Source: Varroa destructor (lineage: Eukaryota > Arthropoda > Arachnida > Mesostigmata > Varroidae). From it: a stretch of DNA of 64,000 bases. Below are positions 1 through 12,300 of this stretch, one piece after another. The stretch is from the NCBI RefSeq assembly GCF_002443255.2, contig NW_019211456.1:21631061-21695060 (forward strand), written 5' to 3'. Position numbers and translations under genes: made by a program. Under the pieces are notes generated by a model that did not search any database, was not told the DNA's origin, and worked only from the letters and a program-made list of their open reading frames with translations. How positions within the stretch are numbered: the first letter of the stretch is position 1; each line of letters begins with the position of its first letter.

Positions 1-16
1 AAGAGGAAAGCAGAAG

Positions 17-1450
17 CTATTTGATGTAGAAAACATGGTGAAGACGTAACATCGGGAAGTGTTTGGGCAGTGAAAATTCACCATATAACGCCCGCTCATT
101 GTTACTGTTGTCGAATAGGGCATTGACTGAAGAACGAACCCATACCGTTTGTTTACGAATGTATGCGTTGATATGGCCATTCGTATATGAGTGCATACAA
201 ACCGTCTGAACTTTTTTCATCAGCCGATGTCGAATGGAGTAAACGTTAGCGTCATCATATTTTTCTGTAATAATTTCTGCAACAGACAGAACGATCCGCG
301 ACATCAACGCAAAAACGTTTAACCATTCTGCACTATGCTATATCGAGTATACAGAAAGGTCGAAATTTTACTAACTGGCTCCACCGTACCGCACGTACCC
401 TGGATTCATCATTGTGTCCATCGGCTTTGTCCTCGAAAAACGAGGACTAAGTATGATATTCTTGGTGCCTTTCTGTTGTTGGTCTTTTTCAAGATGTTGC
501 CACGCCATCATACAGCGAAGTGGACGATTGTCACTCTTTGCGACGCGCTTGTTCAGCTCATCGTTTCGTTCGCGTCTATACGTACGCTTAATAATGGGCA
601 AAACGCTGAAACGATACTGCAACGCTAAACGATCTAGCATCAGCGTTCAGCTCGTTCATCTCATCACGCGAGAAATAGCATATATTTACGATGATTCATC
701 ACCAAGTCTGTCTTCGCCTCCGCTACCAACAACGGACGAGCGATTCAAGGCGGATTTGGCTGGACCAGTTACCTGGATAGCTCTTAACCGAAGTTGGTCG
801 ATAGGCGTCAGGTGGCGGAAGCCTGTGAGGGCTGAACGCACCGGAGAAAAGTAGCTGATTCCTTCAGCTTCTAATCGTGATTGTTGTCTCTGCCACAAAG
901 CTTTCGTTCAGTGTCAAACAGTTAGTGCCCCATCGTGATTCGGCGCTATTGATTTTGCCATCCTTTGACAAGAGGCAAGAAATTTTCGGAAATGTTGAAA
1001 TAAAATTCGGTAGGCTCCGTCAGACTATGACAGGTGTGCGTGCTCGCTTCTATGATCCTAAAAGCTAGACAAAAAATTAACCACAAAGGCATGCTATTGC
1101 ATTGCCTGAGTTTAATTATTTTATTTGCATGTTAAATTAATTTATACACGTAAAATACATTTCGATTGCCAGGCTGAAGATTCACTGGTTGTAGTATTTC
1201 ATATAGCCGCTAACCTATTACAGGTTGCATACAAACGATGTTAGTGTAAACTGTTGTGATAGAATGCGTGTCTGTGCTATACAAAGATATGACTGGACTG
1301 CGTCCTCTACCGAAAGGTAGCGTCGACTATGAATTGACCTTCCTGCCTTTCTTATCGAAGTATGAATCAGGTAGGTCAGGTACTCGGATGAACGAGGCCA
1401 ACAACATAACGTGATAGGACCAAAGGAAATTCGATTTGCGTTAATTCGAC
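17..1450 (-). CDS. Candidate four-exon gene, product unknown, 5' end not found
   Basis: I do not recognise this product. Seen on the minus strand: exon 1450-1311 after a pyrimidine-rich acceptor (catcccactctag) and ending at a GTAGAG donor; exon 889-773 ending at a consensus CAG|GTAACT donor; exon 616-385 after ttgcag; and terminal exon 276-17 after a strong acceptor (gttctgtctgttgcag), ending in TAG. The phases agree throughout and give about 248 residues. The implied introns are 421, 156 and 108 nt. The product is a charged, soluble-looking chain with pieces such as RRERNDELNKRVAKSDNR and EKYDDANVYSIRHRLMKK; no signal peptide or membrane helix is evident in these exons. Weak points are the GTGGAG donor at 384 and a competing plus-strand frame at 414-854. 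It could be a chance threading of unrelated frames. Confidence 0.25.
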
Positions 1451-4399
1451 CTAGAGTGGGATGACAACAAACGGCACAGAAGTACGAAGCAGCAAAACAT
1501 TTGGGTTGGGCAGGCAAAGAGGCGGATTGGATCGTTTTGCCAATTTATCTATGGCGCACATTTATGTTCCCGCTTAGGCTTCTTCTGTTTCTGTCGCTCG
1601 ATCCTTTTTTGTTCGCTGTAGACGTAAATGCGAAAAAAGCTTAAATCGAGACTGAAGCAGAATCGGAGTCAAAGACAGACACAATAGCAAAGAAATGAAA
1701 GGTGGCACGAATAATAAGGAGAAGTTCGAGAAATCACGAGGCTTTCGACGCTGCGAAGTGCTAAGAGCTTCGTTTTAGCAATGCTTCTTAAAGCTGAGGA
1801 TCGGCAGGCTTTTAGATGTTAGATGACGCCGGAACAGACCAAACTGAACCGGACGGGTCGAAGAGATATGCCGCGGCGGCCTCAGAACGCAATTGTTGAC
1901 CGACCAGCATATATGGGTACATTCTGGGTAGCGATTCGAATACTACTGCCAGCACTGCCCACAGTGATGATAAAGGCAGCGTTACCAGTGGAAGAAAAAG
2001 CTGTAATCATAATATTGAATAACTCTATGCGTGTCACGTGCCTATAGAAACTGTCCTGCGACTGCGAAAGGCGTGACGCCGCTAATCACAAAAGAGCCGT
2101 TGGGATGCGCATATACGTTAAGTGACAAAGCTTTGCAGCAATAACCACGTCTGACGTTCCGACTGGTCCACTGTAGAGTTATCCATTGACCGTTGGATTG
2201 ACTTAACAAAATGAGTGTTGTTATACGCGAATCCCACATGAAAGGCAAACACGCTATCGAGGAATCACACTTTGCCGTGATGTTCTACGGGGTTACATAG
2301 AAAAAAAAAAAAAAAAAGAAAAGCAGACGACAGAATAATTTGACGCTTGGTTCGATGTTTGCCGTTAAAGAATTTCGAGTCGGATGAAGCGTGCCATTAA
2401 ATTAAGCAGAGAAAATTTAAAGGTACCGATCGCGCGCGGTTAGTAGCTCAGGGGTAGGGGGTGTACAAAAATTTATATTGTAATAGGACAATTTTTAAAG
2501 TGGATGCCAATGGATATGTACGATATTATTGTCCAGCCTAGTACGTCATATTATGAAGTGTTAGAACGTAGACAAAAAAAACCTGACAGCAGAAAGAGTC
2601 TACGGAAAATGTTATGCGTAATATGAGGATAATCAGATCCCGGAGAATGTCGTACTTGCCCAAAATATACCTGCTAGACACAGATCCTACGACAGTTGCA
2701 ACGTAAAAAAAGGCAATAGTCTACTAATAATGAATGTCGTACCCGCTGGAGGGCATGTTCAATTGACGTTTGGTCGATCGATCCATTTTTAGCAATAAAA
2801 GTCTTAAGTCTAGTGATAATGATAAATAAACGTAGCTCAAAACAAATGCAGTTGGTCCTGATTTCGCGATTTTATTTGAAATACAGCCAAAAAAAAACTA
2901 CAAATACCCATTTGCCCAACTAACATTAAACCGAACTAACGTTACTGTAATAACAGACATGGTTGATAATTTACCAAGCATTAGATATTTCAATGTCGTT
3001 TGCATCTTGGAATCTATTGCCGGCAAAGGCTGTACATGATTAATAAAATTTAAACTGTAAAAAAAAACACCAACAAAATTAAGCTTTATATAAGGATGAT
3101 CAGCGTTTGGAGAAACACCGAACCATTGACAAAAACGTTTTGTTTGTGGTCAACACGTAGGATTGCTTGCCTTTCATATATAAACGAACATTTCAGTGTA
3201 AAATGAACATTCCTGAATTTAGGAGCATGATCGGCAATTGTTACCTATTCAATTCTAGATAATATAGGTTATTTAATTGAAAGATACCTGTATGACATAG
3301 CACCATCTCAGGTGTTAACTTAAGAGCTATTTTATCGAAAAGCACATTTTAATATTAAAACTATACTAAGAAAAATCGACTTCTTACATGTGTGGAAGTG
3401 CTAATCTAGGGAGAAGCTTTGTAATAGAGAGAGAATAGAATAGAATAGGTGTAATAAGCAAAAGTACGGCATTTTTAAATTCATACATGTCGTGAATTAT
3501 TTGAGGCGTACGGAGTTTTCGATAGAATCGTTAAAACGTAGACATTGCTATAGAGCAGAAGCGTTTGCATATAAGCGTCAGTTCCTCAAAGAAGAAAGGG
3601 AACAACTCAGCTTTTCACTGAGTAATGTATCAGACGAATCTTCAGGGGTGGTCTATTGAGCAATTTATGAAGGCACCGGAGGCTATCCGGACCCCCTGAA
3701 AAACTCTGCTTATTAAGCATGCACAGATCGACTTTTAGGTATAAAATTAAATGTACCAAATACAAAATTCCAATGTCGACCCGCTCCATGAGGCCGGCAG
3801 CTGGTTTAGCTGCTAAATGAGCTAAGACCTCAGTACGTTGTGAAGTGTTCCGTTCGCATTAATTAGAGTGCCTTATCAGGATTAAAATGACATACGTTAA
3901 GACATTTTTACGTAGCCACACAGCGACGCCATACACTGGTTATCCACTGCTCAATAAATAGCAGTAGGAGAAAAATGTTAAGTCTAATCATAAATAGCCT
4001 ATCCGGCTATTTATATTATATTAAAGTCCGACGTAACTTCCATCCTTAAAACACCTTTTTATTTAGATATTAATATTCCCTTCAATACACTGCATCCATT
4101 AACTCTCGTCAGGAGCACCAAAAAAAGGGAGAAAAAACTTTCTTTTCGCTACGAAAAAACAAGTCAAAAAACGTTTTTTAATTAGTTATGCCAGCTTCAT
4201 TGTATGTAACACGGTGCATGTTAGTCTGCCAATTGCGTTCGATCCGAGGAACTCCTTTTCACTGTGTATGTACGTCATAGTACTCATATCCCCGCGGCAG
4301 CCGGTAGCGTTGCAAAGAAATGGCTGTGGCAGTTAGGCAGAGAGACGGCTTCAATCAATGGCGCGACGTTACCGTCAAGTAGCCGAATCAACTACTGAC
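1451..4399. other. Apparently non-coding stretch
   Basis: I see no supportable gene here. The stretch contains a 17-A run at 2301-2317, short AT-rich tracts and a few ORFs under 75 codons (for example 1823-2047 plus, 3607-3789 minus) that look like background. A tRNA A-box look-alike near 2444 is discussed under rejected items. Confidence 0.5.
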
Positions 4400-4647
4400 T
4401 TACGACACAATAGCGTCGCCGCTGGGCGTCTCTGCCGGATGCCGACTGTAGGCTCCTGTACTGGTAGGATCGGTGGCTTCCGCGTCTGCAGCACGTTCCG
4501 CGCATCCCAACGGGGAGGCATCATCATCGTCAAGAAGCGTGATGCGATACGATAACGTGCCAGAGAGTCCGACGCGACCCAGCATAAGAATATGTGACAA
4601 TACATTGAACAAATTTACAATATAGCAGTACGCCGGTGGCCGTAACG
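4400..4647 (-). CDS. Candidate terminal exon, product unknown
   Basis: The minus-strand frame opens after a good acceptor (gtttctacatag, AG at 4649-4648) in phase 1 and runs to TAA at 4402-4400, about 82 codons. The first half is hydrophobic (for example AYCYIVNLFNVLSHILML) and could be a membrane helix. The tail is acidic and Ala/Ser/Thr/Pro-rich, beginning with four Asp (LDDDDASPLG) and ending GDAIVS. The tail codons are strongly purine-first, which is typical of real coding sequence and stands out against the AT-rich surroundings. No family is recognised. A membrane protein with an acidic cytoplasmic tail is an inference from composition only. Overlapping frames on both strands (4358-4555 plus, 4375-4605 minus) are also open because the patch is GC-rich, so the strand is not proven. 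Confidence 0.3.
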
Positions 4648-4951
4648 CTATGTAGAAACGATGGTGTCCGTACAAAGATATACGATTGAATATACACTCC
4701 CATAAACATGCACAGAATACCATAACATTTGCGAGCTTGAGAAAGGAAATCCCTCGGATACACCCAATCTCCGACGTGTCCGTTCGTCTGTTCTGTCCAT
4801 CTGTTACTCCGTCTGTCTCCGAAACTCCAATGAATCTAAGGTGAGAAACGTATCGTCACAGCGAAGAGATGATATGGGAGAAAGCTCGGTAGTGCCATAG
4901 GCTGCAAAGAACCGTGTTTTGTGATTTGTGACAGCCTACAAGGGAACAGAC

Positions 4952-4953
<2 letters not shown>

Positions 4954-4992
<39 letters not shown>
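4954..4992. repeat. AT dinucleotide microsatellite
   Basis: An almost uninterrupted alternating TA run with one G interruption at 4983. It is simple-sequence DNA with no coding meaning, although it artificially extends a minus-strand ORF into a Tyr-Ile repeat. Confidence 0.95.
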
Positions 4993-5524
4993 GTTCACAC
5001 AACGAATTTTTTTTCCAATTTGACTGAACCTTTATTTGACAATAGAGCAGCGAGATAACCAGCTCGTCTGTCATTTTCCCTATCCCAAAAAGCACCTCTT
5101 CAATAGCAGATTCAGAGCAAGTTACGTTTTATAAAAGTTTTTATATCGAGTCATATTTACATCATCGTTCTGAGGACAATACGGGACAGAGTGAAGTTGA
5201 GGTTATATAGATCACGACATTTCAAGTTATTCGAGACCCGATATTGTCTATGCTAATTTTACCAAGAAGCTGCAAGATATAAGTGGCCTCAGACTACAGC
5301 TTAACTTAGTTCGAATGCATATATGTGTCAAGTTAAATTACAGCATCATACTTTCGTACCCATTGTACCACATGTCGTTGTCGTCAATAGCGCGTCACAT
5401 GTGGTTAGAAAAAGTCGGACGACGCTGTTGGCATAGCGTATCGTTCTAAGGAACGAGTCAACACATGACAACCAACACGATCATGAGTTAGAATTAAGCA
5501 AGCACAGTTATCTATACTAAAATT

Positions 5525-5716
5525 ATGCAAGATCACAATAGCCACACAGGCTTTGATGTTGATGTGAAGTTCGCAACAATGCCTCTTCACTTTTCGAATA
5601 AATTGCAGCTTTGTATGCCAATACCTGAGCGATTCAGGCTTAGCTTCATACTTCGCAAGGGACCTGCATGTGGACCTACGCTAGACAAAGTCAAATTTTC
5701 GGCGAACCTTACTTGA
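5525..5716 (+). CDS. Small ATG-initiated ORF, doubtful
   Basis: A 63-codon ORF with a true ATG and balanced composition (starts MQDHNSHTGFDVDVKF, ends SANLT). No splice-site support, signal peptide or family was recognised. ORFs of this length are expected by chance in this window, so it is kept only as a weak candidate. Confidence 0.12.
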   Translation: MQDHNSHTGFDVDVKFATMPLHFSNKLQLCMPIPERFRLSFILRKGPACGPTLDKVKFSANLT

Positions 5717-8700
5717 GAGTAAATGGTTCTTCTAGTCGTCTCTTGAAACGTCTCTCCTAGCCATAGTCACAGCCCGTTCTAGAAAGCAAATTCACCAATC
5801 AATCAATTAATTTTACTGACACTTCTTAGCATGAAATAATAATATAGACCCATGTCTGGACCATATAATCCTGTTCTGCGGGATTATATAGACCAACGAC
5901 CAAGGTTAATATTTCTTCCAAAATGAATTAATCCTAGTAAGCCGATTTGAGAGAGTATATTCGTAAAAATGGCTTAAAAAGCTATTTTTAATATGGCATT
6001 TAACGGCTGTTTTAGAGAAAAGAATATCAATGGCAAATTGGCCTTTTGCACCTTTTAACTTTTTTTGCATTTTTTCTGAGACTCGTGGCCTGCCATCAAC
6101 CAAGATTTATTTCTTCTACGCAGAACGATGGAGCGAATTTCACCTGACATATGCTCGTTGCCAAAATGTAATTTGTGGATTAAAAAAGGAGTATTTTTTA
6201 AAGGAGCTTCTTACCGGTCGGCAATTCTGAGTCGAAGCTGTAATCGTGACGAATCGTCACCATATTGAGCACCCTTGACCGTCGCTAAACGGCACTTCTG
6301 GCGGATGCAAGAAGATTCGGTTGAAATATTCGTTTTTGATTAGATACAACCATAGAAACAAAGCATACGAAGACTTCTAAAATTATACGCGCCATATTTA
6401 TAATTGTATAAACTGTGTGAAGAAAATTTTCGGGGTACATTTTAAATCTAATTATTATCAATTTATTTGTATATCGTTTTGCTGTGCATATAGTGATGCA
6501 TAGAAAGCAGTTTGGTATCAGCAACATTCGCCTAAAAGATATATAGTAGAATTTTTCGAATGGCCTTAGCAAAATTACCAGCACGTTAATCTTCCCTTTT
6601 TCCTGCAGTAAGGGCGTGTTGTTCGCGACTACAGACTATAAATATTTACAGAGGGCTTACTGCATTTACACAAATGTATAATTAGATAAGCAGCCTAGTT
6701 GTAAGAGCTTGACGTCCGCCAAATTGTCATTATCGCTAAGAAAAATAAATAAATGCCGACATCCTCGATAAAGCGGTAGTTCTTCATGAAAATTCATAAA
6801 CGTCACGTGCGTCCATGTGTTTACCATGCCCGCATACATCTTGCGCATCCACTTACCCCAGAATCTATTGAAAAGCTGTTGCGGATACGACATTGATCAC
6901 TGGCGATTTGCACGCTTTTTGTTCCGCATAATTAGAAATGCCGGCCTCGTAAACGAAACGGAACTTTGACCAGAAGATCAGTTCGGAGAAGTGTGGCTAG
7001 CTAGCCACCCTGAAAAATAGCTTCTTTAAAAGAAAAATATCACTAGACTATGACAGCGAGAAACATACATTGACAATCTCCTGCTCGGTAGAATAGATTT
7101 CCATTAATATCACCTACTCGGATAAGTCAGTCCTTCAGGTATCACTTGGAGACTGTTAATATTTGGTTAAGAAGCGGCCAACAATAAGTTACCACAATTA
7201 TTCACTGCTTGCTAGTTTTTTCTTCAAACATTTATCAAAACTTCTGTCCCGCTATTTGCTTCTGTTGTATGATACTGATTTGAAAAGATCTAACTAGTTT
7301 TGCTCAGAATAGATTAATCTCCGCTGCACAAAGATGTCGAGGATTGTGTGAGCTTAAGAGTTCAGTTATTTCTCTTGAACACAATGACAGTCTTGTTTAA
7401 TTTGGCCATCAAACGAGAAGGAAATTTAATTGTAGTCCTTTTTGGTCCTTTGGCGAGGTTCACCGTAGTAGGGAACGAGTCATTTGATATATCATTTTAC
7501 CCCCTCTCTTCTGACAGAAATCAGATCTCCGAAACGCTGTTTACATAAGGTGAAATACACACGAACATGTGTTAGCATGTTTGATGAAGAAAGTCCTTAC
7601 TGGGGATCATTCGCAGTGCGTACGGATCTTTTTTACAAAACTCATCTTTATTGAATCATACGGCATACAATACCTTGTGTGCACATTGCATGAATCTGGC
7701 CTAAATAATGCTAGGAGATTAAGTCCGTGCGCGACCATCTTATTATAAGCTTTGAAAAAAATAAATTTTAGATGCATCACAGAGTCTCACATTGCTGTAA
7801 GGGCATATAGATCGGATTTAGCCAAAATAGTACTTCTTTTTTTAAAACGCACCGGAGTTTCCGACATTTTAGCGCTTCTCACGGTAACTGGGACCATGTG
7901 TCGATGACCTAATTCGTCGCAATCTTTATCGACACGTGGTTTGATTGAGAACAAAGCCTAAAAATTACAAAGTCTGCCAAATCAAATGAGCATATTGGGT
8001 AAAATTCAACGTAGAGAGGGTTTAAGGGGTAACTTATTCGTAGGGCAGAACAGATGAAAACCTCTCCATTTCACAGCAGATAACAAAAAATGCTTCCCAT
8101 TACTCCGTTGTCCATGACTGGGCCTATATCAGCGATACAGCTCGCACGAGGATCAAATCCAACACCTACCAGGAGAGCAACTGCAGGATTTTTTTCTCAA
8201 ATCTTTATACGAACTCATAGAATAAGACGTCAAATTAAAACACAGACAAAAAATAGATGGAGCCATACAAAAACAACATGTCCGACGATACTTTGCTTCT
8301 ATTCTGTCGGCGCCAACGCGAGCATAACACAAACCGGCTGAGACATAGTAACTATATTATACCTGTACACACACGTAATAGATAAGCTGTTCAACGCCCT
8401 ACGACAACAATTCTTCATCTTCGTCAGGATTACAGAGACGGCGCAGCGCATGGAGTGTATTACTACTATTATTACACATAGATAAATATTTATACACACA
8501 CACGCACGCAAGCAAATCATAGGTAAGCGCATGTGTTTCGTCTGTAAGCAATAGAAACATTGTAATAACACACGAGGTAAGCAATGTGTAGTACATGTCG
8601 AGAGGTAAGCTAGAAACTACATTACAGTATTGAGAAGCGTCTACAGAGCAGACGGTGCAGATACCGACAGACCGTCCGTGTACAAAGAAGTTGAATCACA

Positions 8701-8928
8701 TACTTTCGTATGGGCTATCTATGGGATGGTTTCGTGTATTCGAGTCCTGCAACGTTTGGATGATACCTAAACGCCCGTCGCATAGCAGCACACGCTGGAG
8801 AGCTGCCTGGTAGATTTTAACCTACGTATTGGTATCGCGACGTCTGAGAAGATTGTTTTCTACCGTTAGATGGTAAAGACAATTAGCGGTACGACGACTG
8901 AACACGATTAACAGCAGATGTAGCAGTA
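5717..8928. other. Apparently non-coding stretch
   Basis: No gene could be supported. The stretch contains AT-rich sequence, a 9-bp stem-loop around 5863-5889 (arms atataatcc / ggattatat) and the 16-bp palindrome at 6993-7008. The short ORFs (for example 6285-6584 minus, 8090-8341 plus) have background composition. Confidence 0.45.
6993..7008. repeat. Perfect 16-bp palindrome
   Basis: The sequence gtggctagctagccac is its own reverse complement. It is GC-richer than its surroundings. It could be a dimer-binding site or chance; nothing nearby assigns a role. Confidence 0.8.
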
Positions 8929-9377
8929 GTGCATGGAACTGTACCCGCTCGCTCGGTCCCTTTTCTGTCGTCCCGTGAAAGTGTCAGCGTTTGTGTTAAG
9001 TATAGAAGTCGTTTTGCAGCTTCATTAATATGTATGAACGAACCGCTGAAGAAAACACACTGGACGAATTATACATACAGACAGTATCACATAAACTGGA
9101 GGGGGGCGAACACGGCAGCAATGATAGCGACGACGTCCACTACCGAATCGGAGGGCCAGCGAGCTTTCACCTTCTGTCCAGTCGGCCAACGAATCCCCCT
9201 GCATTCCTTCCATTTTACAGTGCACTGTTCCGGGCTTGTTTCCGCTGTTCTGCGTTTTTTTGCTTAGGCCGCGATTCGAAGAGTACCACACACTCAGAAA
9301 CGCAACATTTAACATTAGCGCGTCTATTTTGTGAGAAGCGTCTTATGTTTTCGTATGTTCTCCTTGGTCTAGGATGA
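8929..9377 (+). CDS. GC-richer ORF cluster, possible exon
   Basis: Two plus-strand frames are open here (8929-9267 and 9030-9377), and a minus frame (9315-9025) is open as well. The 9030 frame follows a good acceptor (gtcgttttgcag, AG at 9018-9019), contains ATG at 9030 and gives an acidic start (MYERTAEENTLDELYIQ) with a Cys/Phe-rich middle, ending in TGA at 9377. The 8929 frame has strongly purine-first codons between 9115 and 9170. The true frame cannot be decided by eye, and three open frames together mostly reflect fewer stops in a GC-richer patch. No family is recognised. Confidence 0.2.
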
Positions 9378-12300
9378 GTATCATGTGATAAAGTATTATC
9401 CGTAATATATGGCACATACTGTTATTCTTACACAAACGTGAGGTTTATCGTGCGTCGTGATACCTTGTCTACTATCTAAAAAACGTTGAATCGCTGCTTT
9501 TCGTTCGTAGTGAATAGCTTGTTTTCTACGAATAGCACAGGATTAGCGTCAGTGATTAGTCGAAATCAGCTCACTACCGAAAATACGAGCATATTGTCAT
9601 GTTTGCCTTAGGACAACATCACTGGAACATCAAAGAGCGAATCGTGCAAGTGCCTTATTTTTAAGAATACACATACTAGCACAATCGATACGGAAACTTT
9701 AATTTGATCACACAAAAAGGAAGGACATGAAATAAATGTAGACAGGAAGTAGACTTGTTTGAAAACTTGAGATTATTAGAAAGGGCGTGAACATCCCTTA
9801 TGCTTCAGGTTTTCATAACAGGAGGCTTTTCGCCCTTTTATCGTTGGGGCTATTCGGAGTTTGGAGTGAATCTATTTCGAGCTGGGCAAACAATTGGCAT
9901 AGTTATTCGTCAATGAGTGGTAGCACATACCCGAAGCAGGCTACCTTAGCTGTATAATTAACAGACAAATCTATACGTTTTGGTCGTGACCGTTTCCTCT
10001 AAAGGGAAACGTTTCGAGTTTTGTATACAGTGTGTTAAGCATTGCTTGAGACTGCTGGCTCCCAGCATGAGGCGAAATCGAACGTTGCCCGCTTTCTCCA
10101 TCAGGTGCCTCTAAATTTGATAGAAAAATACGTCGCCATCGCGCCACAGCGGATGCAATGTGCTAGCTTTATTTATTAGCAAAATATTGCCGCCTAAGAA
10201 ACTGGATTCTAAAGAACGCGAGCGTCGACTACGCCGAATTCCAGTTATATCCAAATGACTCAGAGACGGTCCGTATGCTCAATCAAAATATTTTATAAAT
10301 GTAATCTCAGTTAGAGCATAAAAATAAATAGCCGCAGTGGTTATCTGCCTAGCGTGTCTGCTAAAGAAATAGAGTGTACTTTCGCTAAGTTGAATCGAGA
10401 ATCTTTGCACGCGTAAACGAAAAAAATAAGTTCGTCCGGCGGAAGGTAGATTCCTTTTCATGTCCTCTCTTGCTGCTCTAGACATGTGGCCCATTCAGAG
10501 TAACCACCATGGCGTGAACCGTTTAATGAACAGTAAAATTCGCGGCAACAGTATCATAGCGAAGAAAAGGGAGTCCTTCCGCCTCGCTCAGTTCAGACTT
10601 CTTTCTCCTCTATATTACATAATTCGCACTTCATCCGCCGACAAGGAACATTCGCTCTTGAACACCCTTGTGGTCACCAGCGGTCGGCTTATACACGGGA
10701 CCGCTCGCAAATCTCCACAATGATTCGAGGCTTGAAAATACCTTAAGCCTGGCCAACTTGCGCCACTGCGTTGAAGATCATTTTTAAGTCGGACGAAGAC
10801 GCCCCAAATTCAAATGCCCACCACGAGGTAGCGAAGTGGTACGACAAAGCATTTTTCCAACGATTCCTTTCGCCTTGCCTTGCCGTCTCGTTCTGCTTCC
10901 CGCCCTTGGGTTTCTGTCTCCCGTTGGGCTTGGGCATCTGCTCTTCATTATCGTGATCTGCTCAGAGTCCTTTGAGCTTCTCCTCGTGCTAGTTTTGCTC
11001 CACTTTTTTTTCTATTATAATTTACTGTGCCTCTCTTTCTCTTTCAGGTACTTTTTCGTTTATGAATGTGAAAATCTCAATAATAATGCTAAGGGGCAGT
11101 ACAAGATAATTCTCTCTTTATACTTCCGAATCCAGCTTTCACCTTTCGAATTTTCAAAGTTGTACTGTTCCTGCACATGTGGATGTCACGGTTGACGGCG
11201 GAACCACGAAAATTAGCAAGGTACAATGAACCATTTGAGCAGTACGTCCGCAAAGCGTACGAGGCCATTTTGCCGGTTATGTTTATCACATTGACGAGCC
11301 GACGAAAGCGCAATGCATTAAGTATTGATTATGCAAAATATCTGGTAAGAGGGACAAAAAGTTCTTCCACAATGGCTTGTCGTAGGATCTCTTGTTTATC
11401 TGTCCGAAACAATCGCTCAGATTTCTAAATTATGGAAGGAATTTTCGAAACACACTCGTACTTCGAACGTAAGACACTTCCCACGTGTAGCGCATCATAG
11501 GACATTATCGTATACGTGAAAGTGGGATAATCGAGTTTCGTTTGTCTCTGCACTTAGTTCGACGGCTGAATGGCTTCCTCTCCGAGGCAGGTCCACGCGC
11601 GAAAGAGAGAAACGTCTCGATAATAAATTACTAGCTCAGGCATTCACTTCGATCCTGACGACGTTTGAATGGAGAACATATCTGTTATGTGCCAATAGCA
11701 ATAGAAAACGAATCTTCACCATAATAAGATAACAATGAAGAGACTCACAACAACATCACTCCTGAAAGCTGTTTGGAATCTATGCAGAAAGTGTCCTGAA
11801 GATAACTTTCCGTGGCGACTTACGCAGAAGCTTCGGGCTCTGATATGTGTACACACAGATAGCGAAACTGCATCCACCGAAAATTGTAGTACAAGTTTGA
11901 TGAAGAAATAGCTGAATCAATATTCGCTGCCTTAAGCAATATTAATATGATAATAAAGACAAAAAAGACACCGCTGTGTTGGAGTTGTTCTTTGTTCCTT
12001 CGAAACAGCCATATTGGACAGACTAGAGGAAAGCACTATTTCTTAGCTCGTACCAAGCGTAATTGCGCTTGCAATTACGAAGAACGTGCAAACAAACAGT
12101 GATAATAATAAATCATAGAATAATAGAGCGGATTAGTTATTTGACGTCTTTAAAAGTGGACGCCGCAAAACAATACCGGCCCATAGGCCTCATTAGTTCT
12201 CTATTCGGGGAACATTGTGGATAGCCTATGCACTAACGTTACAAGCATTCGCTTAACGTTCAGTTAACAAAATAGTGATTAACGGTAAGCAGAGGCGTTT

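Noticed and set aside
2444..2458. tRNA-like A box (tagctcaggggtagg)
   Set aside because: No B box or T-arm follows within tRNA distance and no acceptor stem can be formed.
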